Source of the DNA: Nakamurella sp. PAMC28650
GTDB taxonomy: Bacteria; Actinomycetota; Actinomycetes; Mycobacteriales; Nakamurellaceae
Assembly: GCF_014303395.1 (NCBI RefSeq)
Contig: NZ_CP060298.1
Span: 3,553,001 to 3,617,000, forward strand
Direction: 5' to 3'
DNA length: 64,000 nucleotides
Below are positions 9,401-20,973 of the stretch, in pieces. Position numbers and translations under genes: made by a program. Numbering within the stretch: the stretch's first letter is position 1; each line of letters begins with the position of its first letter. The notes under the pieces were generated by a model that saw only the letters and a program-made list of their open reading frames with translations, was not told the origin of the DNA and did not search any database.

Positions 9401-9714
9401 AAACCGTGCGTCGACAGGTCGTGGGCATCCTGGGCGATGCTCTGCTTCGACCCGCCGAACCCGTGGGCCATCAGCACGGCAGGGTGCGGGCCCGGCTGAT
9501 CCGGGACGTACAGGGTCGCGTCGATGCTGACGTTCCCGCCGACCCCCGGGCCGCCGGCGACCGAGATCGTCTCGTTCTCCGTCCTCACCGCGGTACCGGA
9601 CTTCGTGCCCGGTCTGGTCGCCACCACGATCCCCGCGACGATCAGCACGACGACGAGGGCTGCGATCACCTTCCAGGTTCGTCCTGCCAGCAGGCGGCCG
9701 AGGCGGACCTTCAC
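6490..9714 (-). CDS. Membrane-anchored alpha/beta hydrolase fused to ABC ATPase
   Basis: An unusual two-function protein of 1074 residues from GTG 9714 (TTG 9768 is the alternative). Order: TM segment at about 15-34; CocE/X-Pro dipeptidyl-peptidase-like alpha/beta hydrolase at about 50-410 with nucleophile Ser163 in GASYGG, Asp356 in GERD and His387 in YDGGHDGG; a Gly/Ser/Ala insertion near 255-305; a beta-rich PepX C-terminal-like region to about 655; TM at about 681-702; a PGGAV-type repeat linker; and an ABC ATPase (754 onward) with Walker A GPNGAGKTT, signature YSQGMRQ and Walker B LLILDEP. The topology puts the hydrolase outside and the ATPase inside. It pairs with the permease gene that overlaps its stop. 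Coupling of extracellular hydrolysis with export is my inference. Confidence 0.88.
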   Translation of the reverse strand: MKVRLGRLLAGRTWKVIAALVVVLIVAGIVVATRPGTKSGTAVRTENETISVAGGPGVGGNVSIDATLYVPDQPGPHPAVLMAHGFGGSKQSIAQDAHDLSTHGFVVLAYSARGFGASTGQIGLDSLDYEVADARSLVTWLATRPEVVQDGPGDPRVGVSGASYGGALALMLAGTDKRIDAVAPQITWNNLSTALFPNAVDPSAATAGIPAAGTPAAAPTSVDGVFKKSWTAALLTSVIAGSSLSSESGTAAAVTTGGGGFGGGSGSGSATTTAQAGPTDAGTGSAGSGSGAGQAAAGTATAGCGRLMVDVCAAYSDAAQTGRESPALAALLARSSPAAVVGNITAPTLLMQGERDTLFGLDQADANAKAIAAHGTTVAVSWYDGGHDGGSLDQANRDRITSWFTYYLGRTGSKPADSFTYSVAGPLSDNGTARSRTLQVPAYPGLAGAAAVARASVPLAGGTQTVLNPPGGSPAGISSLPGLSGLAGSLLGNLSLGIPGQTATFTSAEFKTLTVVAGTPQISVDVSTVPVVGSATGAGAVGGAGAGAGAGAGSGASGSGTSGAASSGAVLFVSMSKVAAGGTKTLAGSAVAPVRISGLPTDGSARTVRIALPAVGFQVEAGSRVQVTLSTTDQAYAGPTSPAVYRISLTAAGSTGAGAGGLSIPEVGGVRVSAGEVPVGKLIALIILAVLAILGLFLLGRVRRPRGIPAAPVPGGAVPGGSVPGGSVPGGAVPGGAVPGRQLPGDRVPATPVPLEIIGLGKSYPGGVAAVTDVSFRVDSGQVLGLLGPNGAGKTTTLRMVMGLITPTAGEIRVFGQTVRPGADILARIGSFVEGSGFLPHLSGQKNLDLYWQASGRPKADAHLEEALEIAALGKAINRKVKTYSQGMRQRLAIAQAMLGLPDLLILDEPTNGLDPPQIHAMREVLRGYAATGRTVLVSSHMLSEVEQTCSHVVVVHQGRTIASGTVAEMVSESGDMVFTVDAQARAMEVLRQLPGIGDVEVDDPAGPQDQVDAAHRGGIVRADLGRSSAAAAVAALVGAGVAVTTASPRNRLEDVFLELVGAAGPSAQSGGTR
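7496..7580. repeat. 15-bp tandem repeat encoding the PGG linker
   Basis: CCGGGCACTGCCCCG and close variants are repeated more than five times in phase. On the minus strand they encode the PGG(A/S)V linker between the second TM segment and the ABC domain. Being in frame, copy number changes would only alter linker length. Confidence 0.85.
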
Positions 9715-9815
9715 GCGGCCTGCCCATCGGGGTACGGGTGATCGTTGATCGGGTTGGCCATTCCCCAAGGGTGCCAGACGCGCCGGGCGATACCTGCCCG
9801 GCGAATCCCGACGAT

Positions 9816-9821
9816 TACCGT
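9816..9821 (+). promoter_or_regulatory. -10-like hexamer for the S9 peptidase
   Basis: TACCGT lies 7 nt before the GTG at 9829, consistent with a leaderless transcript. Confidence 0.5.
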
Positions 9822-9828
9822 CTCAGGG

Positions 9829-11793
9829 GTGAAACCCGATGACATCACCCTGCTCACCATTCCCTCCGGACCCGCGCTCGCCCCTGACGGAACGGTGGTG
9901 GTCGCCCTGTCGCATCCGGACACGAAGGAGGACCGGTATGCCGGGACGCTCCAGATCTTCGACGTGAACAGTTCTGTGCCAAGGGATCTCACATTGGGAC
10001 CCCGTGACTCGGCCCCGGTGATCTCCCCGGACGGACACACAGTGGTCTTCCTCCGCGCGGGAGCGACCGGGCCCGCGCAGCTGTTCGCCATCGATCTACG
10101 GGGCGGCGAGCCGAGGGCGCTGACCTCACACCCGCTGGGTGCCGGCGTCCCGGTGTTCGCACCCGACGGTGACCGGATCGCCTATCTGGCCGCGGTCCCG
10201 GAGGCCGGCCGGTACGGTACCGACCCCGACACGTCGGCCGATGCCGAGCCCCCGCGACGGATCGACCGGATGTCCTACCGGCGTGACGCCCGGGGATTCC
10301 TGCTGGACAAACCGGAACAGGTCTTCGTGGTCGGTCTCGGCCCCGATGCCACCGCGGTGCAGTTGACCGCAGAGCCGGACGTCAGCGGCGGGCCGGTCTT
10401 CCTGCCCGACGGCCGGATCTGCTATCTGCGGACCGTCACGCCCGATCGCCCCCAGACCGAGATCGCAGTGATCGGTTCGTCGCCGTCGGGTGACGGCCCC
10501 GGGGTCGGGGACCTGCTGGCATCGCCGGCCGGAAACGCCGGCTCCCTGGTGGCCGGAGGGTCGTCGCTGTGGTACCTGGGCGTCGAGTTCGAGGGGATCG
10601 ACAGCGCCGGCCGGACGCAGGGTCTGTGGTCGGTACCGATCGAGGGCGGAACGCCACGACGGCTGACCGACCCGGAGATCGAGGTCGACGGCAGTTCTGT
10701 GCCGGTGGTACTCGACAAGGCGGTGCTGGTCGGTGTTCTCGATCGGGGGTCGGTCGTCCTGCTGGCGGTGCCGCCGGACGCCGAGCGTGTCGCGGCGGCC
10801 CATCTGACCACCGTCCTGACCGGCGAGCGGGTGGTGACGTCGTTCTCGGCGGCGAAGACCCCGGACGGGACGGTCGCGGTGGCCGCAACCGTGGCCGACC
10901 CCGGCACGCCGGGAGAACTCGTCACCGTCGAGATCTCGGCGGACGGTCGACCGCTCGGACCCGAGCAGATCCGCAGCGACTTCGCGGCCCGGCTCAGGGC
11001 GGCCGGAACCCTGCGACAGGTCGAGATCACCGCCACCGCGCCCGACGGCTATCCCGTGCACGGTTTCCTGGTGCTTCCGCCGGGCGACGGACCGCACCCC
11101 GTCCTGCTGGTCGTGCACGGCGGCCCGCACGCCGCCTACGGTTGGGGGCTGTTCGACGAGGCCCAGGTGTACGCGGCCGCCGGGTATGCGGTGGTGCTGC
11201 CGAACCCTCGGGGCTCGGCCGGGTACGGGCACGATCACGGCCGGACGATCCTCGGGCGTCTGGGTTCCGTGGACGCAGACGACGTGCTCGCCCTGCTCGA
11301 TGCCGCGGTGAGCCGGCCCGACTGCGACGGCGACCGGATGGGCGTGATGGGCGGTTCCTACGGTGGATTCATGACGTCCTGGCTCGCCTCCCACGCCCCG
11401 GATCGCTTCACCGCAGCGATCAGCGAGCGTGCGGTGAACGCCTGGGACAGCTTCGCGGGCTCCAGCGACATCGGGTACAACTTCGCCGAGGCCTACACCG
11501 GACCGGATCGGGTGTCGCAATGGGAGGCCTCGCCGCTGGCGTACGCCGACGACATCTCCTTGCCACTGCTGATCATCCACTCGGAGCACGACTGGCGATG
11601 CCCGATCGAGCAGGGGCAGCGCTTGTACGTGGCGCTGAAGAAGCGGGGCGCCGAGGTCGAGATGCTGCTGTTCCCGGCGGAGGGGCACGAACTTTCCCGA
11701 TCCGGACGGCCGCGGCACCGTGTCCAACGCTTCGAGGCGATTCTCGACTGGTGGCACCGTTACCTGCCGGTCGCAGCGCAGGACGGGGCATGA
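9829..11793 (+). CDS. S9 family (prolyl oligopeptidase-type) serine peptidase
   Basis: Predicted cytoplasmic peptidase of 654 residues. The N-terminal about 380 residues form a WD/PD40-like beta-propeller (repeated motifs such as SPDGHTVVFLR and APDGDRIAYLA) that screens substrates. The C-terminal alpha/beta hydrolase holds Ser510 in GGSYGGF, Asp588 in SEHDWRC and His620 in AEGHELS, the full triad of S9C acylaminoacyl-peptidase and dipeptidyl-peptidase types. No signal peptide is seen. The start at GTG 9829 is supported by the -10-like hexamer; an earlier in-frame ATG (9745) would overlap the divergent hydrolase gene's upstream region. The likely role is degrading short peptides. Confidence 0.9.
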   Translation: MKPDDITLLTIPSGPALAPDGTVVVALSHPDTKEDRYAGTLQIFDVNSSVPRDLTLGPRDSAPVISPDGHTVVFLRAGATGPAQLFAIDLRGGEPRALTSHPLGAGVPVFAPDGDRIAYLAAVPEAGRYGTDPDTSADAEPPRRIDRMSYRRDARGFLLDKPEQVFVVGLGPDATAVQLTAEPDVSGGPVFLPDGRICYLRTVTPDRPQTEIAVIGSSPSGDGPGVGDLLASPAGNAGSLVAGGSSLWYLGVEFEGIDSAGRTQGLWSVPIEGGTPRRLTDPEIEVDGSSVPVVLDKAVLVGVLDRGSVVLLAVPPDAERVAAAHLTTVLTGERVVTSFSAAKTPDGTVAVAATVADPGTPGELVTVEISADGRPLGPEQIRSDFAARLRAAGTLRQVEITATAPDGYPVHGFLVLPPGDGPHPVLLVVHGGPHAAYGWGLFDEAQVYAAAGYAVVLPNPRGSAGYGHDHGRTILGRLGSVDADDVLALLDAAVSRPDCDGDRMGVMGGSYGGFMTSWLASHAPDRFTAAISERAVNAWDSFAGSSDIGYNFAEAYTGPDRVSQWEASPLAYADDISLPLLIIHSEHDWRCPIEQGQRLYVALKKRGAEVEMLLFPAEGHELSRSGRPRHRVQRFEAILDWWHRYLPVAAQDGA

Positions 11794-11881
11794 CCGCCGT
11801 CCGGCCCGACCGGCACCGGGTTCTGCTCTGAGCAGAAGTGGTCCAGTTCATCCCGACGGCCGGACAGGGGGAACGATGTGT

Positions 11882-11891
11882 ACGGTACCGT
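11882..11891. promoter_or_regulatory. Perfect palindrome overlapping the tetR promoter; likely operator
   Basis: ACGGTACCGT is a perfect 10-bp palindrome. Its second half, TACCGT at 11886-11891, is also a -10-like hexamer 7 nt before the ATG at 11899. A regulator bound here would block its own promoter, as TetR proteins often do. The assignment to this regulator is inference. Confidence 0.5.
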
Positions 11892-11898
11892 TTCGTTC

Positions 11899-12591
11899 AT
11901 GTCCCGCATCGTGCACTCCACCGCCAACGCCGTGGTCTCTGCGAAGTTGGCTGCGCTGTCCAGGATGAGTTGTCAGGCCGGCGGCGGGCGCGGTGCCGAC
12001 CGTGAGGCGGCCATCTGCCAGGCCGTCGTCGAGCTCCTCAACGAGATCAGCTACGAATCGGTGACCATGGATGCGGTGGCCGCACGCGCCAAAGCCTCCA
12101 AGGCCACCATCTACCGTCGCTGGTCGAACAAGGGCGAACTGGTGGTGGAAGCGTTGCAGGGAATGGTGCTCGCCCGCGATCTGCCTCTGCCGGATACCGG
12201 CAGCCTGCGCGACGACATCATCGCCCGGATCGATCAGCAGATGAAGGATCCGGTACTCGCCTCGGTCAACACCGCCGCGCTCAAGGTGCTCGTGTATGCG
12301 GCCTCGAGCGAGCCGGAACTGGCGAAGGAGATGCGGACCTCCATCCGCGATTCGCAACTCGCTGCCTGGCAGACCCTGCTGCGCCGGGCGCACGCCAGGG
12401 GCGAGTTGCAGCAGGAGGTGGACCCCGACCTGATGTTCGAGGTCATCCAGGGGCAGTTCTGCGCCAGGACCGGTGTCGAGGCGGGGGCCGTCGATGACGG
12501 CTACGTCGAACACGTCGTCGACAACGTGATGATGCCGGTGATACTGCACGCCGGTTCGGCGATCTCGCGGTCCGGCACCGCGGTGAAGTGA
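11899..12591 (+). CDS. TetR/AcrR family transcriptional regulator
   Basis: A 230-residue regulator. The helix-turn-helix lies at about 40-85 (DREAAICQAVVELLNE, then VTMDAVAARAKASKATIYRRW), followed by an all-helical ligand-binding domain with a TetR_C-type dimer region. A GTG at 11878 would extend the protein by seven residues, but the -10-like TACCGT 7 nt before ATG 11899 favours the shorter form. The MFS efflux gene starts 221 bp downstream on the same strand, so this is the likely local repressor of that transporter, releasing DNA when a drug-like ligand is present. Confidence 0.88.
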   Translation: MSRIVHSTANAVVSAKLAALSRMSCQAGGGRGADREAAICQAVVELLNEISYESVTMDAVAARAKASKATIYRRWSNKGELVVEALQGMVLARDLPLPDTGSLRDDIIARIDQQMKDPVLASVNTAALKVLVYAASSEPELAKEMRTSIRDSQLAAWQTLLRRAHARGELQQEVDPDLMFEVIQGQFCARTGVEAGAVDDGYVEHVVDNVMMPVILHAGSAISRSGTAVK

Positions 12592-12812
12592 CCTTTCCCT
12601 GTCCTGCTGACCGAAACCGATCTGCATCTCCCGAACCCGGACGTCGAAATCGACCCGCCCGGTTCGACTCATAGGTAGTCCAGCTTTTGGTATCCCGACA
12701 GAGCAGTCGTGGGTAGAAACGCGACTGTCGGTGTTTGCCGACATGATGATGCCGGGCCTGGCGAAGGCTCCGGTGCTCGATTCCAGCGGTGCCTCTCGAC
12801 AAGGAGTTCTTC

Positions 12813-14312
12813 GTGACCAGTCAGGCGATCGACCTACAGAAGTCGGGGTCCGTCAGCGACCTCGATCCGAGACGATGGCTCGCGCTCGTCGTCATCGGCA
12901 TCGCGCAGCTGATGGTGGTGCTGGATGCCACCATCGTCAACATCGCGCTGCCGGACGCGGCGACGGCGCTGCACATCACCGACGCCAACCGGCAGTGGAT
13001 CGTGACGGCCTACGCCCTGCCGTTCGGCGCTCTGCTGTTGCTCGGTGGCCGCATCGGCGACTACGTCGGGCGCAAGAAGATCCTGATGATCGCCCTGGGC
13101 GGGTTCGCCCTGGCGTCCGCACTCGGCGGCATCGCGCAGAACTTCGCGATGTTGGCCGGGGCCCGCGCGCTGCAGGGTGTGTTCGCGGCCATGTTGGCGC
13201 CGTCGACCCTGTCGATGCTGACCGTCACGTTCCGCGATCCGAAAGAACGGGCGAAGGCGTTCGCGGTGTTCGGTGCCATCGCCGGTGGAGGTGCTGCGGT
13301 CGGTCTGGTGCTCGGCGGCCTGCTCACCGAGTACGCGACGTGGCGCTGGTGCCTCCTGGTGAACATCCCGATCTCCGTCATCGCGATCGTGGGTACCTCG
13401 ATCTACCTGCACGAGTCCAGCACCGAGCGCCAGGGCAGCTACGACGTGCTGGGTGCGCTGCTGGCCACCATCGGTCTGGGCATGCTGGTGTGGGGCTTCA
13501 ACCAGGCCTCGTCGCATTCGTGGTCCTCACCGAACACCTGGGGTTTCCTGGTCGGCGCGGTCGTCCTCCTTGTCGTCTTCGTCTGGTGGGAATCCCGCAA
13601 CCCGCATGCGATCCTGCCCCTGCGGATCCTGAAGGACCGCAACCGGGCGGGTAGCTACCTCGTCGGGTTGCTGGTCGGTACCGGACTCTTCGCCGTGTTC
13701 CTGTTCCTGACGTTCTTCCTGCAGGAGGTCAAGGGCTGGAGTCCGGTCAAGTCGGGCGTTGCGTTCCTGCCCTTCAGCGTCGGCGTCATCATCGGCGCGG
13801 GTGTCGGGTCGCAGTTGGTCCTCAAGGTCGGCGCCAGGATCGTCGTACCGGTCGGCCTGGTGCTGGGGGTGATCGGTCTGCTGCTGCTGTCCCGGTTGAG
13901 CCTCACCACCGGATACCTCGGCACGGTGCTGCCGGCGATCCTGTTGATCTCCATCGGCATGGGCTTCATCTTCATGTCCACCACCAACGTCGCCCTGCAC
14001 GGAGTCGATGCGGGGGATGCGGGCGTGGCCAGCGCCATGGTGAACACCACCCAGCAGATCGGCGGTTCGCTGGGTACCGCTCTGCTGAGTACCTTCGCGG
14101 TCAGCTCGACGGTCAGCTACCTGGCCGGCCACTCCACCGGGGGTGCACCGGACAAGTTGCTGATGGCGGCGGCTCAGGTCCACGGCTACACCGTGGCGTT
14201 CGTCTGGGCCGCCGGGTTCTTCGCTGCGGCTGCCATCGCCTCGGTGCTGATGATCAACGCCAGCAGGCAGGACGCAGCCTCCGCCGAGCCCGGCATGGCG
14301 GCAATGGTCTGA
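12813..14312 (+). CDS. MFS drug:H+ antiporter, DHA2 family (14 TM)
   Basis: Inner-membrane efflux protein of 499 residues with about 14 hydrophobic segments. It shows the DHA2 signature LMVVLDATIVNIALP in TM1, GGRIGDYVGRKKILM in the loop after TM2 (motif A), and the ALQGVFAAMLAPSTLSML region (motif C area). The GTG at 12813 is chosen because AAGGAG sits 6 nt upstream; an in-frame start at 12789 lacks such a site. Members of this family export antibiotics, dyes and disinfectants in exchange for protons. The TetR gene upstream and the strong terminator downstream suggest a simple inducible efflux unit. The substrate is unknown. Confidence 0.92.
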   Translation: MTSQAIDLQKSGSVSDLDPRRWLALVVIGIAQLMVVLDATIVNIALPDAATALHITDANRQWIVTAYALPFGALLLLGGRIGDYVGRKKILMIALGGFALASALGGIAQNFAMLAGARALQGVFAAMLAPSTLSMLTVTFRDPKERAKAFAVFGAIAGGGAAVGLVLGGLLTEYATWRWCLLVNIPISVIAIVGTSIYLHESSTERQGSYDVLGALLATIGLGMLVWGFNQASSHSWSSPNTWGFLVGAVVLLVVFVWWESRNPHAILPLRILKDRNRAGSYLVGLLVGTGLFAVFLFLTFFLQEVKGWSPVKSGVAFLPFSVGVIIGAGVGSQLVLKVGARIVVPVGLVLGVIGLLLLSRLSLTTGYLGTVLPAILLISIGMGFIFMSTTNVALHGVDAGDAGVASAMVNTTQQIGGSLGTALLSTFAVSSTVSYLAGHSTGGAPDKLLMAAAQVHGYTVAFVWAAGFFAAAAIASVLMINASRQDAASAEPGMAAMV

Positions 14313-14349
14313 TCGACCTGGTCCCGCCTGATCGTGCGGCCAGGGGAGT

Positions 14350-14430
14350 GCGCAGACCGTTCTTCCCGCCGCCGTCAGAAGCGCCCGAATTCGACCTCTC
14401 CGAGGCCGGTTCGGGCGCTTCTGTCTGCGC
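14350..14430. terminator. Strong nested bidirectional hairpin
   Basis: The inner stem CAGAAGCGCCCGAA (14376-14389) pairs perfectly over 14 bp with TTCGGGCGCTTCTG (14410-14423). An outer stem GCGCAGAC (14350-14357) pairs with GTCTGCGC (14423-14430). It separates the convergent MFS and MBL hydrolase genes and can serve both. Confidence 0.85.
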
Positions 14431-14453
14431 GGCCGGCGACGCCCAGCTGGATC

Positions 14454-15149
14454 TCACCGGCCCCGGGCGCGCCACTCCGCCAACTGCGGGCGTTCCGCGC
14501 CGAGGGTGGTGTCGTCGCCATGGCCCGGGTACACCCAGGTGTCGTCCGGAAGGGCGGCGAAGACGCGTTCCGTCAGATCGTCCATCAACGAGGCGAACGC
14601 CTCCGGAGAACGGGTCATCCCGGGCCCGCCCGGGAACAGCGAGTCACCGGTGAACAGGTGCCCGTGCCCGGGGTCGCGGTAGAGCAGGGCGACCGAACCC
14701 GGGGTGTGCCCGCGCAACGAGATGACCTCCAGCTGCGTGGCCCCCAGCGGCACGACATCGCCCTGCTCCAGCGCGACGTCGGTCGGCACCGGGAGCCCGG
14801 CCGCGTCGGCCGCCCCGGCGTAGAGGTTGGCCCCGGTCTGGCCGGCGACGGCACCGAGGGCCTGCCAGTGGTCGTCATGCGAGTGGGTCGTGACGATGCT
14901 GCGCAGACGCGGTCGGTCCGGGCCGTGTTCCAGCAGGTCCGCGATCCGTTCGCTGTCGTTGGCGGCGTCGATCAGCAGGGCGTCCCCGGTCTCGAGACAG
15001 ATCAGCAGGTAGGCGTTGTTGTCCATCGGCCCGACCGACAGCTTGGTGATCGAGATCCTCCCGAGGCGGCGGGTGGCGGGGGCACCCCTGGGGTCGACAT
15101 GCCCGGTGTAGGCGGGCGTTTCGGACGAGTGGGTCTCGGCGGCAGTCAT
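14454..15149 (-). CDS. MBL-fold metallo-hydrolase
   Basis: Metallo-beta-lactamase-fold hydrolase of 231 residues, glyoxalase II-like. The metal-binding motif THSHDDH is present, followed by a His in RGHTPGS, an Asp in FTGDSLF and a His in YPGHGDDT, so the two-metal site is complete. The family hydrolyses thioesters or related esters; the substrate is not evident. The ATG at 15149 (MTAAETHSS) has a TAGTTT hexamer 7 nt upstream; the frame extends further but as shadow sequence. The oxidoreductase gene ends 28 bp upstream on the same strand. Confidence 0.88.
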   Translation of the reverse strand: MTAAETHSSETPAYTGHVDPRGAPATRRLGRISITKLSVGPMDNNAYLLICLETGDALLIDAANDSERIADLLEHGPDRPRLRSIVTTHSHDDHWQALGAVAGQTGANLYAGAADAAGLPVPTDVALEQGDVVPLGATQLEVISLRGHTPGSVALLYRDPGHGHLFTGDSLFPGGPGMTRSPEAFASLMDDLTERVFAALPDDTWVYPGHGDDTTLGAERPQLAEWRARGR

Positions 15150-15156
15150 AGGGATG

Positions 15157-15162
15157 AAACTA
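15157..15162 (-). promoter_or_regulatory. -10-like hexamer for the MBL hydrolase
   Basis: Read on the minus strand, TAGTTT lies 7 nt before the ATG at 15149. Confidence 0.4.
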
Positions 15163-15177
15163 CAACCCGGCCGTCGA

Positions 15178-16233
15178 TCAGCGGGAGGCGAACTCGACGA
15201 CGCGGTGCTCGGCGGCAGACACCCTGGCCGCATCCACGATGCTCGCCGTCCGGACCGCGTCGGCCGGGTCGACGGGCACCGGGCCCGTCCCGCGGACGGC
15301 CGCAGCGGCCGCGGGGTAGAAGGTGTCCCACCGGCCCCGCTCCGTCGGCAGCCGACCGCTGCCCCTGACGGTCGTCAGCGTGCCGTAGGCCGACGCATCC
15401 TCGACACCCCAGGCGGCGCCGAGCGTCTCCGGGTTCTCGCCGGCCTTGAGCTGCGCTTCCTGGACATCGAAACCATGCAGCAGGTACCCACCGAGGGATC
15501 CCTCCAGTTGGAACCGGGGACCCTCGGCGGCGCCGGCCATGCCCGCGGCCAGGGTCGAGAAGACGCCGCCGGCGTGCTCCAGATGCAACTCGATCTCGTC
15601 GTCGGCGCCGGACCCGGTGCGGACTGCGCGGACCTGCGCGTGCAGTCTGGTCACCGGGCCGAACAGGTGCAGGGCCTGGTCGATCAGGTGCGGCCCCAGG
15701 TCGAGCAGGGTGCCGCCGCCGTCCGCCGGATCGCCTGCCCAGCCCGGCTTGACCGGCCGGAACCGGTCGATCCGGGAGACGAATCGATGGACCGTACCGA
15801 GAGTGCCATCGGCGATCAGCTTCTGGAGGGTCAGGAAATCGCTGTCCCAGCGCCGGTTCTGGTAGGCCGTCAGCATCAGCTGAGCCCGCCGGCCGTGATC
15901 CACCAGCTCCTGCGCGGCCGCGGCGTCCAGGGCGAACGGCTTGTCGACAACGACCCCGAAACCGAGGTCCAGAGCCTGGTGCGCGAGGACCGTGTGCGTC
16001 GCCGGGGGCGTGGTGATGGTCACGGCCTCCACTCCCAGCGGGGTGAGGCCGGTCAGGTCCGGGACCGTCCGCACTCCCGGCATGTCCGCGGCGACCTGTG
16101 CCCGACGGCCCGGATCCGCGGTGACCACGGCCACCAGCTCGACACCCGGAGCCGCGGCCAGCAGGGGGGCGTGAAAAATACGGCCGCCGGATCCGTAGCC
16201 GGCCAGGGCCCACCGCACAGGGGAGTTCGTCAC
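15178..16233 (-). CDS. Gfo/Idh/MocA family NAD(P)-dependent oxidoreductase
   Basis: Probable sugar or inositol dehydrogenase-like enzyme of 351 residues. The Rossmann domain is N-terminal with the dinucleotide-binding GYGSGGRIFHAPLL; the conserved VVVDKPFAL (EKP-type motif, here DKP) and the C-terminal alpha/beta domain with GGGTLLDLGPHLIDQAL follow. The Asp-x-x-x-His arrangement of the last motif matches the family active site. I prefer the GTG at 16233, which has AGGA about 7 nt upstream; ATG 16251 is possible. It is divergent from uvrA, and the MBL gene follows 28 bp later. The substrate is unknown. Confidence 0.87.
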   Translation of the reverse strand: MTNSPVRWALAGYGSGGRIFHAPLLAAAPGVELVAVVTADPGRRAQVAADMPGVRTVPDLTGLTPLGVEAVTITTPPATHTVLAHQALDLGFGVVVDKPFALDAAAAQELVDHGRRAQLMLTAYQNRRWDSDFLTLQKLIADGTLGTVHRFVSRIDRFRPVKPGWAGDPADGGGTLLDLGPHLIDQALHLFGPVTRLHAQVRAVRTGSGADDEIELHLEHAGGVFSTLAAGMAGAAEGPRFQLEGSLGGYLLHGFDVQEAQLKAGENPETLGAAWGVEDASAYGTLTTVRGSGRLPTERGRWDTFYPAAAAAVRGTGPVPVDPADAVRTASIVDAARVSAAEHRVVEFASR

Positions 16234-16363
16234 CTGGTCATCCTGGCCCATCGGCGACCGAAGCCCATGACGGGCCCGGCCGGGGTTCGACCTCCGGTTG
16301 AGGCCCCGATGCCGGCTGTACTCCGGTGACCTGCGGGGATGATCGCCTGTCGGTGGTCGCACC

Positions 16364-16369
16364 TAGCAT
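16364..16369 (+). promoter_or_regulatory. -10-like hexamer for uvrA
   Basis: TAGCAT lies 8 nt before the GTG at 16378, with no Shine-Dalgarno sequence. Confidence 0.5.
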
Positions 16370-16377
16370 GGGGAATC

Positions 16378-19596
<3,219 letters not shown>

Positions 19597-19632
19597 CCCG
19601 AATACTCGGACGACGGCCGCCGTGGCCGGCGG

Positions 19633-19638
19633 TAGCGT
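19633..19638 (+). promoter_or_regulatory. -10-like hexamer for the Eis-like gene
   Basis: TAGCGT lies 7 nt before the GTG at 19646. Confidence 0.45.
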
Positions 19639-19645
19639 CACCCGG

Positions 19646-20863
19646 GTGAATCTCCGACTGCTCACCGAAGCCGACGCAGCAAGTTCCACCCTGATCAGCC
19701 AGCATGCCTTCGGGCTGCCGACCGACGGACGTCCGGCATTCACGATCGGCCCGGAGATGCGGCGGTGGGGGATCTTCGACGGGGAAACCCTGGTGGCCAA
19801 GGCGAACGACCGGGCCTACGACTCCTGGATCGGTGGTTGCCGCGTGCCGACGGCCGGGGTTGCCGGAGTGGTGGTCGCCCCGGAATACCGTGGTGCCGGT
19901 CTCGCCCGTCAGGTCATGACGCACCTGCTGCACGCCGCCCGTGACCGCGGCGCAGTGATCGCGACGCTGTTCCGGACGGCACCCGCCCTGTACCGCTCCC
20001 TCGGCTTCGAGCAGGTCGCCGAACTCGTCGACGGGTCGTTGCCGACGTCGGCGCTGCGCGGAATACGGCCGGCCCACACGACCCTGCGCCGGGCCACGGC
20101 CGAGGATGCGACATCGATCCGGAACATCTACGCGAGAGTCGCGGCCTCCGGATCATGCCTGCTGGCCAGGGACGGAGCTGCCTTCGAGGTGGGTGACCGG
20201 GAGTTGATCGCCGCGACGGACGGAGTCACGCTGGCGATCGACGAGAACGGCGGCGCGGTCGGGTACGTCAGCTGGAACCGCGGCAGTGGCTACGGGGGAT
20301 CGGCCACCCTGAGCGTCGTCGACCTCCTGGCGGTGACCGGCGACGGCTATCAGGCCCTGGTGTCCGCCGTCGGCTCGTTCGATGCGGTCACCCCGACCGT
20401 CCGGATCCGGACCTCGGGAACGGATCCGATCCATTGGCTGATCCCGGGGGCCGGCTGGTCGGTGTCGGAGGTCAGCCCGTACATGCTGAGGGTGATCGAC
20501 CTGGCCGGCGCGGTGGCCGCACGGGGCTGGCCGACCGGTCTGACCGCTGAGATCGATCTGGACGTCGAGGATCCGCTGTGCCCGTGGAACTCCGGCAGCC
20601 ACCGCCTCGTCCTGCGGGGTGGAACCGGTCACCTCGAAGACCTCGGTGGCGGCTCGCCGGAACATGTCGGGGTGGAAAGCGGCGGGGTGGACGCCGCGGC
20701 TACCGCGGTGACACTCCCGGGCCTTGCGCTTCTCTACGCAGGCGGGGTCACCTCGTCAGCCCTGCGCAGGACCGGGCTGATCACCGGTGGATCCGCCGGG
20801 TCCGACACGTTGCTGGACGCCGCCTTCGCCGGTCCGCGGCCCGCCGTGTTGGACTACTTCTGA
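19646..20863 (+). CDS. Eis-like GNAT N-acetyltransferase
   Basis: Acetyl-CoA-dependent N-acetyltransferase of 405 residues with the Eis (enhanced intracellular survival) layout: an N-terminal GNAT domain with the acetyl-CoA loop [17 protein letters not shown], a second GNAT-like domain, and an SCP2-like C-terminal domain. The chain ends in Phe (VLDYF), and in Eis proteins the C-terminal carboxylate belongs to the active site. Relatives acetylate aminoglycosides at several positions, or protein lysines; which one this protein uses cannot be told. The GTG at 19646 is supported by the upstream hexamer. It follows uvrA by 49 bp. Confidence 0.85.
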   Translation: MNLRLLTEADAASSTLISQHAFGLPTDGRPAFTIGPEMRRWGIFDGETLVAKANDRAYDSWIGGCRVPTAGVAGVVVAPEYRGAGLARQVMTHLLHAARDRGAVIATLFRTAPALYRSLGFEQVAELVDGSLPTSALRGIRPAHTTLRRATAEDATSIRNIYARVAASGSCLLARDGAAFEVGDRELIAATDGVTLAIDENGGAVGYVSWNRGSGYGGSATLSVVDLLAVTGDGYQALVSAVGSFDAVTPTVRIRTSGTDPIHWLIPGAGWSVSEVSPYMLRVIDLAGAVAARGWPTGLTAEIDLDVEDPLCPWNSGSHRLVLRGGTGHLEDLGGGSPEHVGVESGGVDAAATAVTLPGLALLYAGGVTSSALRRTGLITGGSAGSDTLLDAAFAGPRPAVLDYF

Positions 20864-20973
20864 TGGGGGTTCCGGCCCGTCCGGAGGTGATCGGCGGTCG
20901 CCCCGACCGCGTGCGATCCGGAGTCGGCACCGTTGACCGGAAGGCTGCGCCGCATCTGGGAGAATGGGCCATC

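Noticed and set aside
8554-9741. Plus-strand open frame opposite the hydrolase-ABC fusion
   Set aside because: Low-complexity Gly/Arg-rich product with no motif; the fusion on the minus strand has complete catalytic motifs.
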